Shown: positions 18,911 to 28,014, counted from the stretch's first letter. The stretch: 55,795 nucleotides of DNA from Ligilactobacillus salitolerans (GCF_003864415.1 NZ_BFFP01000012.1:1-55795), one strand, 5' to 3'. Numbers and translations are program-made. Notes: generated by a model from the letters alone, not told the origin.

Positions 18911-19630
18911 TTAAAGAGCAGTTTTATAAGACAGCCCTTGTTCAAAAATCGTCCTTGAAATTATCAGTTTGCGGGATTGATCCGATAAGATCCCACCCTG
19001 TCTGAACTGCTTAACCTTTTGTCCAACCGTCTGCACACTGGTATGGGCAAAAGATGCGATCGTGTCATAAGTTAAAACACTGGGCAATTTCACATCTCCG
19101 CTACTGAGCTGCTCTCCGCATTCTTGCCCAAAAAAGATCAGAATGTTTTGCAGCCGTTCGGTAATTTGACCAGCAGTACACTGTTCCTGGATCTGCTTTT
19201 GCAGCAGATATTTTTCCAGCATGCTGGCATGAACCACATTGAAAAAGTGCTTGCTCCTAACCTTCAAATCCTCAAAACACTTAAATGGGATTGCGAGCAC
19301 AACTGAATCCTCACAAAAATGAAGTGAAGAAACAAGTGTTTCCTGGCGGGTCAACTCAAGGTCAGCTGGAAAATACATACCGGCTTTCAAGTAAGTATAG
19401 TAGGTACTGCCATTTCTACAAGGCTCTTCTAGCAGCAATGACCCTTGCGCTAGCCAATAGATCTGTAAACCGGCTGTTTGAGCTTGCAGGCTCACCCTTG
19501 AACCTGCTTGGTAGATCAGAGCATGACTTGAAGCAGCTAGAATTTCTTTTTCATATAAACTAAACTGTGAATCTCTTGTCAATAGTGCATGGATATCGAC
19601 AGACTTTAATGTGCTAGTGATTTTTATCAT
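18911..19630 (-). CDS. Crp/Fnr family transcriptional regulator
   Basis: 239 residues: an N-terminal cyclic-nucleotide-binding-like beta barrel (about 25-120), a long dimer helix, and a C-terminal winged helix (about 185-225, YDTIASFAHTSVQTVGQKVKQF). The recognition helix departs from the usual SRETVTR pattern. It has scattered Cys but no N-terminal Fnr-type cluster, so ligand or redox sensing cannot be told. Position between argR and argS hints at arginine-related control, as ArcR-type Crp/Fnr proteins do in some lactic acid bacteria, but that is inference. The start is uncertain: GGAGAT lies about 15 bases upstream of the ATG. Confidence 0.8.
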   Translation of the reverse strand: MIKITSTLKSVDIHALLTRDSQFSLYEKEILAASSHALIYQAGSRVSLQAQTAGLQIYWLAQGSLLLEEPCRNGSTYYTYLKAGMYFPADLELTRQETLVSSLHFCEDSVVLAIPFKCFEDLKVRSKHFFNVVHASMLEKYLLQKQIQEQCTAGQITERLQNILIFFGQECGEQLSSGDVKLPSVLTYDTIASFAHTSVQTVGQKVKQFRQGGILSDQSRKLIISRTIFEQGLSYKTAL

Positions 19631-19881
19631 AACTTTATTCAGCTGATCTCCGCGCCAATGCGTTTTGAAGAAACTGGTCCTCCTAAACTAATTTTATTAT
19701 GATTCAACTTATAGTTATTGTTGATTTTGTTTATATTTGGTATTCAATAATTAATATTATAGCACCTTGATATTCCTTGTGCAAGTTTTAATTTGTTAAT
19801 CCGTAGCATAACCCTATCTTCTGATCTAACAGCGATTATTACCACTATTAGCTGACGTCTATAATCACAAAGTTCTGGATC
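19631..19881. other. AT-rich intergenic region between the Crp/Fnr-like gene and argS terminator
   Basis: About 250 bases without a convincing ORF. On the minus strand it contains an AGGAGG 50-odd bases before the annotated Crp/Fnr start, with no in-frame ATG, GTG or TTG directly behind it, and an ATTCA/TTGAAT-like half site near 19742 that could be half of an ARG box. Nothing stronger is visible. Confidence 0.3.
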
Positions 19882-19932
19882 AAAAAACCTCCAACAAATA
19901 GTCAGCAGTCAAGCCTGCTTTTTGTTGGAGGT
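19882..19932 (-). terminator. Terminator after argS
   Basis: Minus-strand stem ACCTCCAACAAA with TTTGTTGGAGGT, 12 pairs, followed by TTTTTTG, 40 bases beyond the argS stop. Confidence 0.85.
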
Positions 19933-19969
19933 ATATTTCTGATATTTTAATTTCGCTTAAATTAAACTG

Positions 19970-21664
19970 CTACATTTCATCCGGAGCATTGACGCCAAGC
20001 AAACGCAGAGCTTCTTTCAAGACAACAGCCACACTGGCGACCATCGCTAGACGAGAATCTTTCTGTTCATCATCTGTCAAGACCTTAGTATGAGCATAGT
20101 ACTTGTTAAAAGATTTAGCTAAACGGATCGCATACTTAGCGATCACTGAAGGTTCATATTCTTCAACGGCTCGCTTGATCATAGCTGGGAAGTTAGCCAA
20201 CTGACGAACGACTTCCCAAGAGCCTTCATCATTGAGACCAACAATGTTTAAATTATCCCGATCGATATCCCCTGCCTTGCGTAAAATACTCATGGCACGC
20301 GCGTGTGTATACTGAACGTATGGTCCAGTTTCACCTTCAAAACGAACAACTTCTTCCAAGTTAAAGTCGAAGTTGTTTAAACGCTCATTTTTCAAATCAT
20401 GGAAAATGACTGCCCCAACTCCGACATCGTGCGCCACCTGCTCTTTATTCGGCAAATCAGGGTTCTTTTCAGCGATCTGCTTCTCAGCTAAAGCAACAGC
20501 ATCGTTCAAAACATCTTCTAACAAAATAATGTTGCCGCGGCGAGTCGAGAGCTTCTTACCACCGGCAGTGATCAAACCAAATGGGATGTGGTGGATCTGG
20601 TCGGACCAATCATAGCCCATCTCTTTGAGAACAGCTTTCAGCTGCTTGAAATGGTTGGTCTGTTCATTCCCCACAACATACAGAGATTGCGTAAAATCAT
20701 ATGTTCTGAAACGATAAAGAGCAGCAGCCAGATCACGAGTAATATAAAGAGTCGTTCCATCGGTCTTTTTGATTAAAGCAGGATTCAAATTATATTTTTC
20801 GAGGTCAACGATCTCAGCGCCGCGGCTTTCTTTTAAGAGACCCTTTTCTTCTAAGAGCTCCACGATCTCATCCATCTTGTCATTATAGAACGATTCGCCA
20901 TTATAAGAATCAAAGTCGATCCCTAATTCCTGGTAGATGCCCTTAAAGAATTTCAGGGATTCATCTCTGAACCATTTCCATAAAGAATGTGCTTCTTGGT
21001 CGCCATCCTCTAATTTCTTAAACCAAGCCCGTGCTTCATCATCCAGTTCCGGTTGTTCTTGGTCAACTTCATGAAAATGCACATAGTATTTCAGCAAAGT
21101 ATTGATTGGATCTTGCCGGACTTCTTCTTCATTACCCCAGAGTTTATAGGCTTCGATCAACTTGCCGAACTGAGTCCCCCAATCACCCAAATGGTTGATC
21201 TTAATAGGATTGTAGTTAACTTTTTTCAACAGTTCAGCTAAAGAATTACCGATCACAGTCGACCGCAGATGCCCCATTGACATTGGCTTTGCAATGTTAG
21301 GCGAAGACATATCGATTGGAACGTTTCCTGCGTGTCCTAGATCTTGCGCGCCATATTCAGCTTGCTGGCCTAAAATATCTTGCAAGATCGTTTGACTGAA
21401 ACTTTGCTTAGCCAAAAAGAAATTGACGTATGGTCCGACAGCTTGAACTTTATCAAAATCTTCCTGCGGAATTTTTTCAACTAGTTCCTGAGCAATCATC
21501 TGTGGTGCTTTATGATAAGACTTAGCTAAAATAAAAGCCGGAAAAGCGTAATCACCCAAGTCATAGCTCTTGGGTACTTCGATTTTAGGTAAAACTTGCT
21601 CTAATGACAATGTGCCATCCGTGGCCGTAACGATCGCCTGTGCTACTAAATTTTTCTGATCCAT
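19970..21664 (-). CDS. argS: Arginyl-tRNA synthetase
   Basis: 564 residues, class I synthetase charging tRNA-Arg. It has the N-terminal Add-1 domain, the HIGH-equivalent GHLRST (within [12 protein letters not shown]), a KMSKS-equivalent KKLSTRRG, and the C-terminal anticodon-binding helical domain. GAGGAGG lies 8-9 bases before the ATG. A T-box leader with an arginine CGU specifier lies upstream, so expression should rise when tRNA-Arg is uncharged. Confidence 0.97.
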   Translation of the reverse strand: MDQKNLVAQAIVTATDGTLSLEQVLPKIEVPKSYDLGDYAFPAFILAKSYHKAPQMIAQELVEKIPQEDFDKVQAVGPYVNFFLAKQSFSQTILQDILGQQAEYGAQDLGHAGNVPIDMSSPNIAKPMSMGHLRSTVIGNSLAELLKKVNYNPIKINHLGDWGTQFGKLIEAYKLWGNEEEVRQDPINTLLKYYVHFHEVDQEQPELDDEARAWFKKLEDGDQEAHSLWKWFRDESLKFFKGIYQELGIDFDSYNGESFYNDKMDEIVELLEEKGLLKESRGAEIVDLEKYNLNPALIKKTDGTTLYITRDLAAALYRFRTYDFTQSLYVVGNEQTNHFKQLKAVLKEMGYDWSDQIHHIPFGLITAGGKKLSTRRGNIILLEDVLNDAVALAEKQIAEKNPDLPNKEQVAHDVGVGAVIFHDLKNERLNNFDFNLEEVVRFEGETGPYVQYTHARAMSILRKAGDIDRDNLNIVGLNDEGSWEVVRQLANFPAMIKRAVEEYEPSVIAKYAIRLAKSFNKYYAHTKVLTDDEQKDSRLAMVASVAVVLKEALRLLGVNAPDEM

Positions 21665-21699
21665 CCTTTTTCCTCCTCGCGGCGCGTGCCAATTTCAAA

Positions 21700-21905
21700 A
21701 ATAAAAAAGTCCCTTGCAAATAAACTGCAAGAGACGAGAATAAGCCCGCGGTACCACTCTAATTGATTAATGATCCACTCATAAAAAAGTTAATTGTTTT
21801 CTAAGAGGTACGATTCACTAAGTTAAATCACCTGGCTTCCACCCTTCCAGATTCGCTAACGACCGCTCTTAATTACTAGTCTCTATCATCGAAATTCAAT
21901 TAAAT
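21700..21905 (-). promoter_or_regulatory. T-box riboswitch, arginine specifier (CGU), for argS
   Basis: Read on the minus strand: stem I begins with GATGATAGAGAC near 21892; the specifier loop GTGAAT-CGT-ACC places CGU at 21812-21810; the conserved T-box core TGGTACCGCG lies at 21756-21747. The terminator pairs GTCTCTTGCA with TTGCAAGGGAC (21735-21709) before six T. All expected T-box parts are present in the right order. Confidence 0.95.
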
Positions 21906-21938
21906 CTATTATTCTTATTTTTTTAGTGCTATAAAAAA

Positions 21939-21965
21939 ACACCTTCATTGCCGAAGATGTTTTAG
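21939..21965 (-). terminator. Terminator after tRNA-Gly(CCC)
   Basis: Minus-strand stem ACATCTTC with GAAGGTGT (one wobble) and a T run of seven, immediately downstream of the tRNA. Confidence 0.75.
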
Positions 21966-21968
21966 TCA

Positions 21969-22039
21969 AGCGGGTAACGAGAATCGAACTCGCGACATCA
22001 GCTTGGGAAGCTGGGATTTTACCACTAAACTATACCCGC
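21969..22039 (-). tRNA. tRNA-Gly(CCC)
   Basis: A 71-base cloverleaf including U73. The acceptor GCGGGTA pairs with TACCCGC and the anticodon loop is TTCCCAA, giving anticodon CCC (reads GGG). The outermost anticodon-stem pair is C27-A43, a mismatch. It is closely related in sequence to the tRNA-Gly(TCC) at 53926. Confidence 0.93.
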
Positions 22040-22149
22040 AACAACAAAAACAAGTATAGCACAGTAATCCGCGCTTGTCACTACTTTTTTGTCAGCCGAT
22101 TCCTGTAATTAGGTTATCCTTTGACCAATAAACAATTATTCAGTCAGAA

Positions 22150-22365
22150 TTAACCCTTGACTGCCCGTTTCTTGATACTATCTAAACGAACGATCGCGCG
22201 ATTGTGAAAGTCAGCAACCGCAACAGCATCGCTTTCATCAAACTTATCAATTGAAACCATCGCTGAATTATCATAAATTTTTTCAATCGTACCAATAAAA
22301 TCTTTTTGCAGTGAACCAAATTTTTTGCAGTTAACTTGATCCCCAATTTTAAATACAGACTCCAT
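22150..22365 (-). CDS. Small DUF2187-like (KOW-type) protein
   Basis: 71 residues starting at the ATG at 22365, which has AAGGGG 8 bases upstream. The core FKIGDQVNCKKFGSLQKDFIG followed by a beta-rich stretch and LDSIKKR resembles DUF2187/YkvS small SH3- or KOW-like domains. No experimentally defined function is known to me. It sits alone between the tRNA and the MATE gene. Confidence 0.7.
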   Translation of the reverse strand: MESVFKIGDQVNCKKFGSLQKDFIGTIEKIYDNSAMVSIDKFDESDAVAVADFHNRAIVRLDSIKKRAVKG

Positions 22366-22392
22366 CTGTCTCACCCCTTATCACTGATAACA

Positions 22393-22422
22393 AGCCGTCT
22401 GAACCTTGCACCATCGACGGCT
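22393..22422 (-). terminator. Weak hairpin downstream of the MATE gene
   Basis: Minus-strand AGCCGTC pairs with GACGGCT around a 16-base loop. It is followed by TTGTTATC rather than a clean T run, so termination is doubtful. Confidence 0.35.
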
Positions 22423-22476
22423 GTCTATGGAATACGAAGTGCATATTATCAAAACTGGCTCCAAAAAGCAAGAGTT

Positions 22477-23850
22477 TTATTCTTCTGCCAACTGTGTTTT
22501 ACCCGCATCTTTAGCTTCTTGCCGTCTTTTTAACATCTTCACAGATTGTACATATGATGTGATCAGCACTAGACATGAACCGATCCAAGCTAAAGGACTG
22601 GCAAAACAAGCGCCTGCATATCCAAAAATTGGTGCCAAAATCAAAGCCGCTCCAATACGCATGGCTAATTCTGCTACGCCGGCCATCGTCGGCACGGCGC
22701 TTTTGCCCAGACCCTGCATACAGTTACGGAAGATAAAGAGCAGTCCCAGCAAAGGATAAAACGAAGCATTAACGTTGAAGAAAATTTGCGACAACTTCAA
22801 GACCCCGGGATCACTCTTGCCCAAGAAGACCATGACCAGATCTTGGCCAAAAATAATCATTACCAATCCCGCTACGATACTAAAGGAAACAGTCAGGATC
22901 GTCGCAGAGCGGACCCCTTTCAAGATCCTGCTATATTCTCCTGCACCATAATTTTGTGCAGTATAAGTCGCAACAGCTACACCAAAGGAATTCAGGGGTA
23001 AGGTTGCGATCTGATCGATCTTACTAGATGCGGTCGTCGCAGCCACGGCAGTCGTTCCCAAGGCATTTAATGCTGACTGGATCATGATAGAGCCGATCGC
23101 TATGATCGAGGACTGAAAGCCCATTGGTAAACCAACGCTCAAATGCGACTTGATGGCCTTGCTGTCGATTTTTTTAAAATCCGTCCAATGGACTTGCAGC
23201 AGCGGGATTTTTTTAATGATGTAGATCACACAAAACAAAACTGAAAACATTTGCGCAGTTACGGTTGCAAAACCAGCACCAGCAACACCCCAGTGAAAGA
23301 CCACAATAAACAGCAACTCCAAAAAGACATTCAAGACCGCAGCTATGATCAAAAAGTAGAGTGGGGTCCGGCTATCCCCTAAACTGCGGATAATGTTTGC
23401 CAGCAGGTTATAAGCCATTTGGGTGATGATCCCGCCAAAAATGATCGTCGAGAACACCTGAGCCTGAGGTTCAATTTCGGCAGGCGTATTCATCAGCATT
23501 AAGATGTCATGAATAAAATACACACTCAAAAATGTCAAGATCAAGGTTACAACGAGACTGATGACGATACTCGTGGCAAAGCTTTCCCGAACTTTGCGAA
23601 AATCTTGCGCACCGAAATATTGGGCGGTCATGATAGCCAAGCCTGCGGTCAAGCCTTGAGCGAAACCGATGATCAAAAATTGAATACTCCCTGTAGAACC
23701 AACAGCAGCCAATGACTTGACCCCTAATGTCTGTCCCACAATGATAGTGTCGGATAAACTATAAATTTGTTGAAATAAGTTACCGATCAAAAGCGGTAAG
23801 GCGAACGACAGGATCAACTTAATAGGACTGCCTTTGGTTAATTCTTTCAC
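22477..23850 (-). CDS. MATE family efflux transporter
   Basis: About 457 residues with roughly 12 transmembrane helices and an internal duplication typical of MATE proteins (NorM/DinF/MepA fold). The N-terminal half has PLLIGNLFQQIYSLSDTIIV, a family hallmark. It would export cationic drugs or metabolites using Na+ or H+; the substrate is unknown. I prefer the GTG at 23850 because AGGGGG lies 10 bases upstream; the frame is open from a GTG at 23874. The binding site is continuous with the last unit of a tandem repeat array, so the mRNA leader is highly structured. Confidence 0.92.
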   Translation of the reverse strand: MKELTKGSPIKLILSFALPLLIGNLFQQIYSLSDTIIVGQTLGVKSLAAVGSTGSIQFLIIGFAQGLTAGLAIMTAQYFGAQDFRKVRESFATSIVISLVVTLILTFLSVYFIHDILMLMNTPAEIEPQAQVFSTIIFGGIITQMAYNLLANIIRSLGDSRTPLYFLIIAAVLNVFLELLFIVVFHWGVAGAGFATVTAQMFSVLFCVIYIIKKIPLLQVHWTDFKKIDSKAIKSHLSVGLPMGFQSSIIAIGSIMIQSALNALGTTAVAATTASSKIDQIATLPLNSFGVAVATYTAQNYGAGEYSRILKGVRSATILTVSFSIVAGLVMIIFGQDLVMVFLGKSDPGVLKLSQIFFNVNASFYPLLGLLFIFRNCMQGLGKSAVPTMAGVAELAMRIGAALILAPIFGYAGACFASPLAWIGSCLVLITSYVQSVKMLKRRQEAKDAGKTQLAEE

Positions 23851-23865
23851 GGTTATAATTCCCCC

Positions 23866-24242
23866 TAAAATCACAGAGCAAAGAACAACGGGAGAAAGCG
23901 AGCATTATCGGACTTTGACACTATATTGCGGGCTTGGCAATGTAGTGTCGAAGTTGGATAAGCACGGCTTTCTGTTGCTCGGAGCTCAACTAAAAATCAC
24001 AGAGCGAAGCATGGCGTTCAGCAGGCGAGCATTATCGGACTATCAACTTTAATGCGAACCTCAGCATTAGAGCTGATAGTTGGATAAGCACAACCTGCTG
24101 CCATGAGCAGCTCAACTAAAATCACAGAGCGAAGCATGGCGTTCAGCAGGCGAGCATTATCGGACTATCAGCTTTAATGCGAACCTCAGCATTAGAAGCT
24201 GATAGTTGGATAAGCACAACCTGCTGCCATGAGCAGCTCAAC
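23866..24242 (-). repeat. Three tandem structured repeats in the MATE leader
   Basis: Unit A covers 23866-23990, unit B 23991-24116 and unit C 24117-24242, each 125-126 bases. B and C differ at only a few positions; A has diverged. In minus-strand sense each unit folds into one long rod: GAGC/GCTC at the base, a middle helix (CATGGC/GCCATG and AGCAGG/CCTGCT in B and C), a conserved interrupted segment GTGCTTATCCAACT against AGTCCGATAATGCTCG, and a distal hairpin. Helix sequences differ between A and B/C yet stay paired. Unit junctions read TTTTAGTTGAGC, but after unit A TTTTAG runs into GGGG, the MATE ribosome binding site. Not a family I recognise. Confidence 0.9.
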
Positions 24243-24287
24243 TAAAATCACAGCACGAAGCCGTTTTGCTACCTGGTGCGTCTTTCC
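24243..24287 (-). repeat. Degenerate partial fourth copy of the MATE-leader repeat
   Basis: In minus-strand sense it ends CTTCG-GCTGTGATTTTAG-like, matching the 3' end of the full units (here CTTCGTGCTGTGATTTTAG), and has a small GCAC/GTGC closing helix, but lacks the long rod. It lies between the lysR terminator and unit C. Confidence 0.55.
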
Positions 24288-24325
24288 AAAAAACATGGGC
24301 GAGATCTCTACAGCAGCTCGCCCAT
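24288..24325 (-). terminator. Terminator after the LysR gene
   Basis: Minus-strand stem ATGGGCGAG with CTCGCCCAT, nine perfect pairs, followed by GTTTTTT. It separates the lysR transcript from the repeat array and MATE. Confidence 0.88.
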
Positions 24326-24405
24326 CAAACTAAAAATCCTTACTTGATTGTATACCCTAAAAAAAGCTATTTTACCAGTACTTTGCTTACATTTTTTTCT
24401 TTCAA

Positions 24406-25305
24406 TTAGTCTGCCAAAATTTTTTCGGCAGGATAACGCTGCTTGATCCATTCTTGGACAAGCTGTAAAAACGCTTGGCTGGAAGGTGTCTGCCTCTTTT
24501 CATCCTGAGTAACAACAGCAATCGTTCGCTTGAACGGCTGCGAAAAAGGATAACATTTGACATTCCCGCCAAGATTTTGCATGGCCAATTCAGGCAAGAT
24601 CCCCAAACCTAAACCACTCTCTACCATTGCTACAATTGAAGCATCATCAATACTAAACTGGATCGAATTTTCCGACACGCTGTACGTGTCTAATGCTTGC
24701 TTTGTTTCCCGATCGTAATCGATCTGCTGGAGCATGAAACGTTCATTTTTAACATCTTCTTGAGTGATCGTCTGCCCGTTTTGGGGGTGAAAACCGGTGG
24801 GAACGATGCAATAGATCGGATCTTGGTGCAAAGCAACCACATGCAAGTTATCTCTGACAGGCAAAGCGGAAAAGCCTATATCCAAGCGGCCCAGGCGCAC
24901 CTGTTCAGTTACTTTATTGAAATTTCCTTGCTCAATACTGATATCGATCTCGGGGAATTCCTGTTTAAATTCATGAATGATCTCGGGCAGCCAATTGATG
25001 CAGACACTACTGAAAGCACCAATTCGCAGTTTGCCAGAATTCAGTCCCTTGATCCGATCGGCCTCCTCATGTAGTTTGATCTCAGTATTTAAGATCTCTT
25101 GCACGATAGGCAAGATCCGCTCGCCGTCTGGGGTCAGTGTGACTCCTGTGCGGTTTCGAATAAAGAGCGGAAATTCCAATTCATCTTCCAAAGTCGCAAT
25201 AGAATGACTGATCGCCGAAGGAGTCACATTCAGTACTTTAGCAGCCGAGATAAATGTGCGCTGGCGGGCAACTTCACTAAAAGCTTGGTAAGCAAAATTT
25301 GTCAT
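24406..25305 (-). CDS. LysR family transcriptional regulator
   Basis: 299 residues. The N-terminal winged helix has FISAAKVLNVTPSAISHSI at about 18-36, and the C-terminal substrate-binding domain spans about 90-290. AAGGAG lies 9-10 bases before the ATG. It is codirectional with the MATE gene 550 bases downstream, so it could regulate it, but an intervening strong terminator and the repeat array make this only a suggestion. The inducer is unknown. Confidence 0.92.
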   Translation of the reverse strand: MTNFAYQAFSEVARQRTFISAAKVLNVTPSAISHSIATLEDELEFPLFIRNRTGVTLTPDGERILPIVQEILNTEIKLHEEADRIKGLNSGKLRIGAFSSVCINWLPEIIHEFKQEFPEIDISIEQGNFNKVTEQVRLGRLDIGFSALPVRDNLHVVALHQDPIYCIVPTGFHPQNGQTITQEDVKNERFMLQQIDYDRETKQALDTYSVSENSIQFSIDDASIVAMVESGLGLGILPELAMQNLGGNVKCYPFSQPFKRTIAVVTQDEKRQTPSSQAFLQLVQEWIKQRYPAEKILAD

Positions 25306-25399
25306 CTAAAAAATGCTCCTTTCGACATTAGACGCCAATTTACACCCATTTAGCAGTCAAGTCAAACCTTTTGTCAGCTATTTGCAAATAATTTTATTT

Positions 25400-26695
25400 T
25401 TAGTTTAAGCCGACCCGGTCAAAGATCTCATCAACTCTGCGTAAATGCCAGTGATAATCAAATGCATCATCCAATGCCGCTTGATCCAGTCTGTCAGTAA
25501 TTTGCGGATCCTCTTCTAACAGCGGCCGAAATGGGATCTGTTCATCCCAAGAACGAGCGGTCTTAGGCTGGATCAGATCATAGGCTTCTTCTCTGCTCAT
25601 CCCAGTATCGATCAGTTTTAATAAAACACGACCGCTATAGATCAGCCCAAAAGTTTTATCCATATTTGATCTCATTCTCTCTGGGAAAACAGTTAAGTTA
25701 GCCAAAATTTTTCCAAAACGGTTCAACATGTAATCAAGTAAAATCGTGGTATCCGGCAAAATAATACGTTCTGCCGATGAGTGCGAAATATCGCGTTCAT
25801 GCCACAAAGGAATGTCTTCATAAGCAGTCTGAACGTGCCCACGAACCACACGAGCCAAGCCGCAAATATTTTCTGATCCGATCGGATTACGCTTATGCGG
25901 CATAGCTGAGGAACCTTTTTGTCCCTTGGCAAAATGTTCTTCAACTTCGCGAGTTTCAGACTTTTGCAAGCCCCGGATCTCAGTTGCAAATTCTTCCAAG
26001 CTAGTGGCGATCAAGCCTAAAACGGCAACATATTCAGCATGCAGATCACGAGGTAAAACTTGACTTGAGATTTCTTGCGCGCGAAGCCCTAATTTATCGC
26101 AGACATACTTTTCAATAAATGGATCGATGTTAGCAAAACTGCCGACCGCTCCGCTGATCTTACCGGCTTCTACGCCTGCAGCGGCATGCTCAAAGCGCTC
26201 AATATCACGATTGATCTCAGAGTACCAGCGAGCTAATTTCAAACCAAAAGTTGTCGGTTCAGCGTGGACACCATGCGTCCGCCCCATCATGACAGTCTGC
26301 TTATATTTTTTGGCTTGGGTCGCGATGATTTCTTTAAAACGCTGCAAGTCAGCCCGCAAAACATCATTGACCTTTTTGAGCTGATAACCATAAGCGGTAT
26401 CAACTACGTCTGTACTAGTCAGACCGTAATGGACCCACTTTTTCTCGTCCCCTAACGACTCCGAAACGTTACGGGTAAAGGCGATCACATCATGATGAGT
26501 CACAGATTCGATTTCTGCGATCCGATCAACGTCAAAGGCAGCATTTTCTCGGATCTTGACAACATCAGCCTCCGGGATCTGGCCAAGCTTGGCCCACCCT
26601 TCATCAGCAGCAATTTCAACAGCCAACCAGCATTCATATTTAGTCTGATCGTTCCAGATAGCAGCCATTTCAGGTCGAGTATATCTTGAAATCAT
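25400..26695 (-). CDS. purB: Adenylosuccinate lyase
   Basis: 431 residues from the ATG at 26695, which has AAGGAG 7-8 bases upstream; the frame extends to 26731 without a better start. It belongs to the fumarase/aspartase superfamily, with the signature [15 protein letters not shown] and [10 protein letters not shown]-like motif [10 protein letters not shown]. PurB splits SAICAR and adenylosuccinate in purine synthesis. It stands apart from other pur genes here. Confidence 0.97.
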   Translation of the reverse strand: MISRYTRPEMAAIWNDQTKYECWLAVEIAADEGWAKLGQIPEADVVKIRENAAFDVDRIAEIESVTHHDVIAFTRNVSESLGDEKKWVHYGLTSTDVVDTAYGYQLKKVNDVLRADLQRFKEIIATQAKKYKQTVMMGRTHGVHAEPTTFGLKLARWYSEINRDIERFEHAAAGVEAGKISGAVGSFANIDPFIEKYVCDKLGLRAQEISSQVLPRDLHAEYVAVLGLIATSLEEFATEIRGLQKSETREVEEHFAKGQKGSSAMPHKRNPIGSENICGLARVVRGHVQTAYEDIPLWHERDISHSSAERIILPDTTILLDYMLNRFGKILANLTVFPERMRSNMDKTFGLIYSGRVLLKLIDTGMSREEAYDLIQPKTARSWDEQIPFRPLLEEDPQITDRLDQAALDDAFDYHWHLRRVDEIFDRVGLN

Positions 26696-26829
26696 TCGTT
26701 TTTCTCCTTCTTTTTCCAAAGCTAAACACATTTTTGTTAAGATTTACAGGTTAATTATACATTTCCGTCAATTAAGGTACCAGTTTTTCTTGCAAATTAA
26801 TTTATAAACTTTAGCCGGTGAACTAAAGA

Positions 26830-26858
26830 TTGAAAAGCCCTCTTGCTCAATGTAAAAT
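26830..26858 (+). promoter_or_regulatory. Promoter of the deoxynucleoside kinase gene
   Basis: TTGAAA at 26830-26835, a 17-base spacer, and TAAAAT at 26853-26858: a near-consensus sigma-A promoter, about 90 bases before the TTG start. Confidence 0.7.
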
Positions 26859-26947
26859 AGATGAGGTATGCATCTGCAGCCAAATCAACATGGGACCGCA
26901 AACTGTGGTCGTTTGAGCATTTAAAACCGAAAAGGAGTTGTCCGCGC

Positions 26948-27673
26948 TTGATCACCTTAGCCGGAATTATTGGGTCTGGCAAATCCAGCTTGACCGAAAT
27001 TTTAGCACAAGAACTTGGCACTACACCATTTTATGAACCCGTTGAAGATAATCCGGTGCTTCCATTATTTTATCAAGGTAACGAAATTGCCGCCAAACGC
27101 CGATCGGCCGGAGAAGAAAATGTTTCTAATCCATACGCCTATCTCCTACAAACATTTTTCCTCAATCGTCGTTTCAAGATGATCAAGCAGGCTAAAAGCG
27201 GCACCAATAATATTTTGGACCGTTCGATCTACGAAGACGCGATGTTTATGAAAATGAACACTGATATGGGGAATGCTACCCAGATCGAATATCAGATCTA
27301 TCAAGAACTTTTGGACAATATGTTATCCGAATTAAAATTTGTCTCGGATGATTCCAACGCGGATCTGATGGTCATGATCAAGGTTTCATATGAGACAATG
27401 ATCTCTCGGATAAAAAAACGGGGCCGTGAATTCGAACAGATCGACACCGACCCATCTTTAGTCAGTTATTATCATAATCTGTTGAACTACTATAGCGAAT
27501 GGGCCAGCTCTTACAACATCTCACCTTTTTTGATCATCGACGGTGATAAGTATGATTTTGTGGAGAACCTAGCCGATCGAAATCATGTCTTAGACCAAAT
27601 CGAAAATAAACTTGTTGAAATAAACAGCCTAACTTCGCAGCAATTGCAGCAGTTTAAACAAAGGCGCTACTAA
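26948..27673 (+). CDS. Deoxyadenosine/deoxyguanosine kinase
   Basis: About 241 residues. The start is a TTG at 26948 with AAAGGAG 10 bases upstream; this puts the P-loop GIIGSGKSS at residues 6-14, as in the family. The longer frame from 26861 runs over the promoter and is not used. The DRS motif in ILDRSIYEDA and an Arg-rich lid (RIKKRGREFEQ) support a dNK-type salvage kinase phosphorylating deoxynucleosides. Whether it is dAK, dGK or both cannot be told; lactobacilli often carry a heterodimeric pair, and only one gene is present here. Confidence 0.9.
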   Translation: MITLAGIIGSGKSSLTEILAQELGTTPFYEPVEDNPVLPLFYQGNEIAAKRRSAGEENVSNPYAYLLQTFFLNRRFKMIKQAKSGTNNILDRSIYEDAMFMKMNTDMGNATQIEYQIYQELLDNMLSELKFVSDDSNADLMVMIKVSYETMISRIKKRGREFEQIDTDPSLVSYYHNLLNYYSEWASSYNISPFLIIDGDKYDFVENLADRNHVLDQIENKLVEINSLTSQQLQQFKQRRY

Positions 27674-27722
27674 AAAAATATGGCGATACCCTCAATAAAT
27701 GGGTACCGCCATAGTTTTTTAG
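27674..27722. terminator. Bidirectional terminator after the kinase gene
   Basis: TATGGCG and TACCC pair with GGGTA and CGCCATA around a short loop, flanked by an A run upstream and six T downstream (stem about 27679-27714). Confidence 0.85.
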
Positions 27723-27764
27723 TTTATCTGTTTTGTTTTTGATTTGATCGCCCGAGTCATCCGC

Positions 27765-27968
27765 CTAATCTTCAGCAGCTTCAATTGCTTCTAAGATGTT
27801 TTGCAGGTTACTGATCTCGTTGCGTACGCTTCTGCGTTTTTCATCATAAACCTTCAGAAGATTATGGCTGACTGTAGAATCACCCATCATCGCACAGACG
27901 CTGTCTAATTCGGCAGCCTCTTCTTCTGCTACTTGATAATCGCGCAAAATATCAAGCTTGTTGCCCAT
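27765..27968 (-). CDS. Small helical hypothetical protein
   Basis: 67 residues, acidic, probably two helices with a heptad-like pattern (DEKRRSVRNEISNLQNILEAIEAAED). AGGAGG lies 8 bases before the ATG and a promoter is visible at 28015-28043, so it is probably a real, separately transcribed gene. I do not recognise the family. Neighbours are the kinase and acetate kinase genes. Confidence 0.75.
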   Translation of the reverse strand: MGNKLDILRDYQVAEEEAAELDSVCAMMGDSTVSHNLLKVYDEKRRSVRNEISNLQNILEAIEAAED

Positions 27969-28014
27969 GACAAAGCCTCCTAAATGAATTAATTATCTTT
28001 TTATTGACCAGAAT

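Noticed and set aside
23866-24242. Tandem repeats as a CRISPR array
   Set aside because: Units are 125 bases, contiguous with no spacers, and no cas genes are present.
24061-24242. Tandem promoters inside each MATE-leader unit (GATAAT as -10)
   Set aside because: The bases 16-18 upstream (TTCGCA or CCCGCA) do not fit a -35 box and are not kept between units.
26696-26800. purB promoter with TTGACG and TATAAT on the minus strand
   Set aside because: The two boxes are only 6 bases apart; neither has a good partner at 16-18 bases, so no promoter was annotated.
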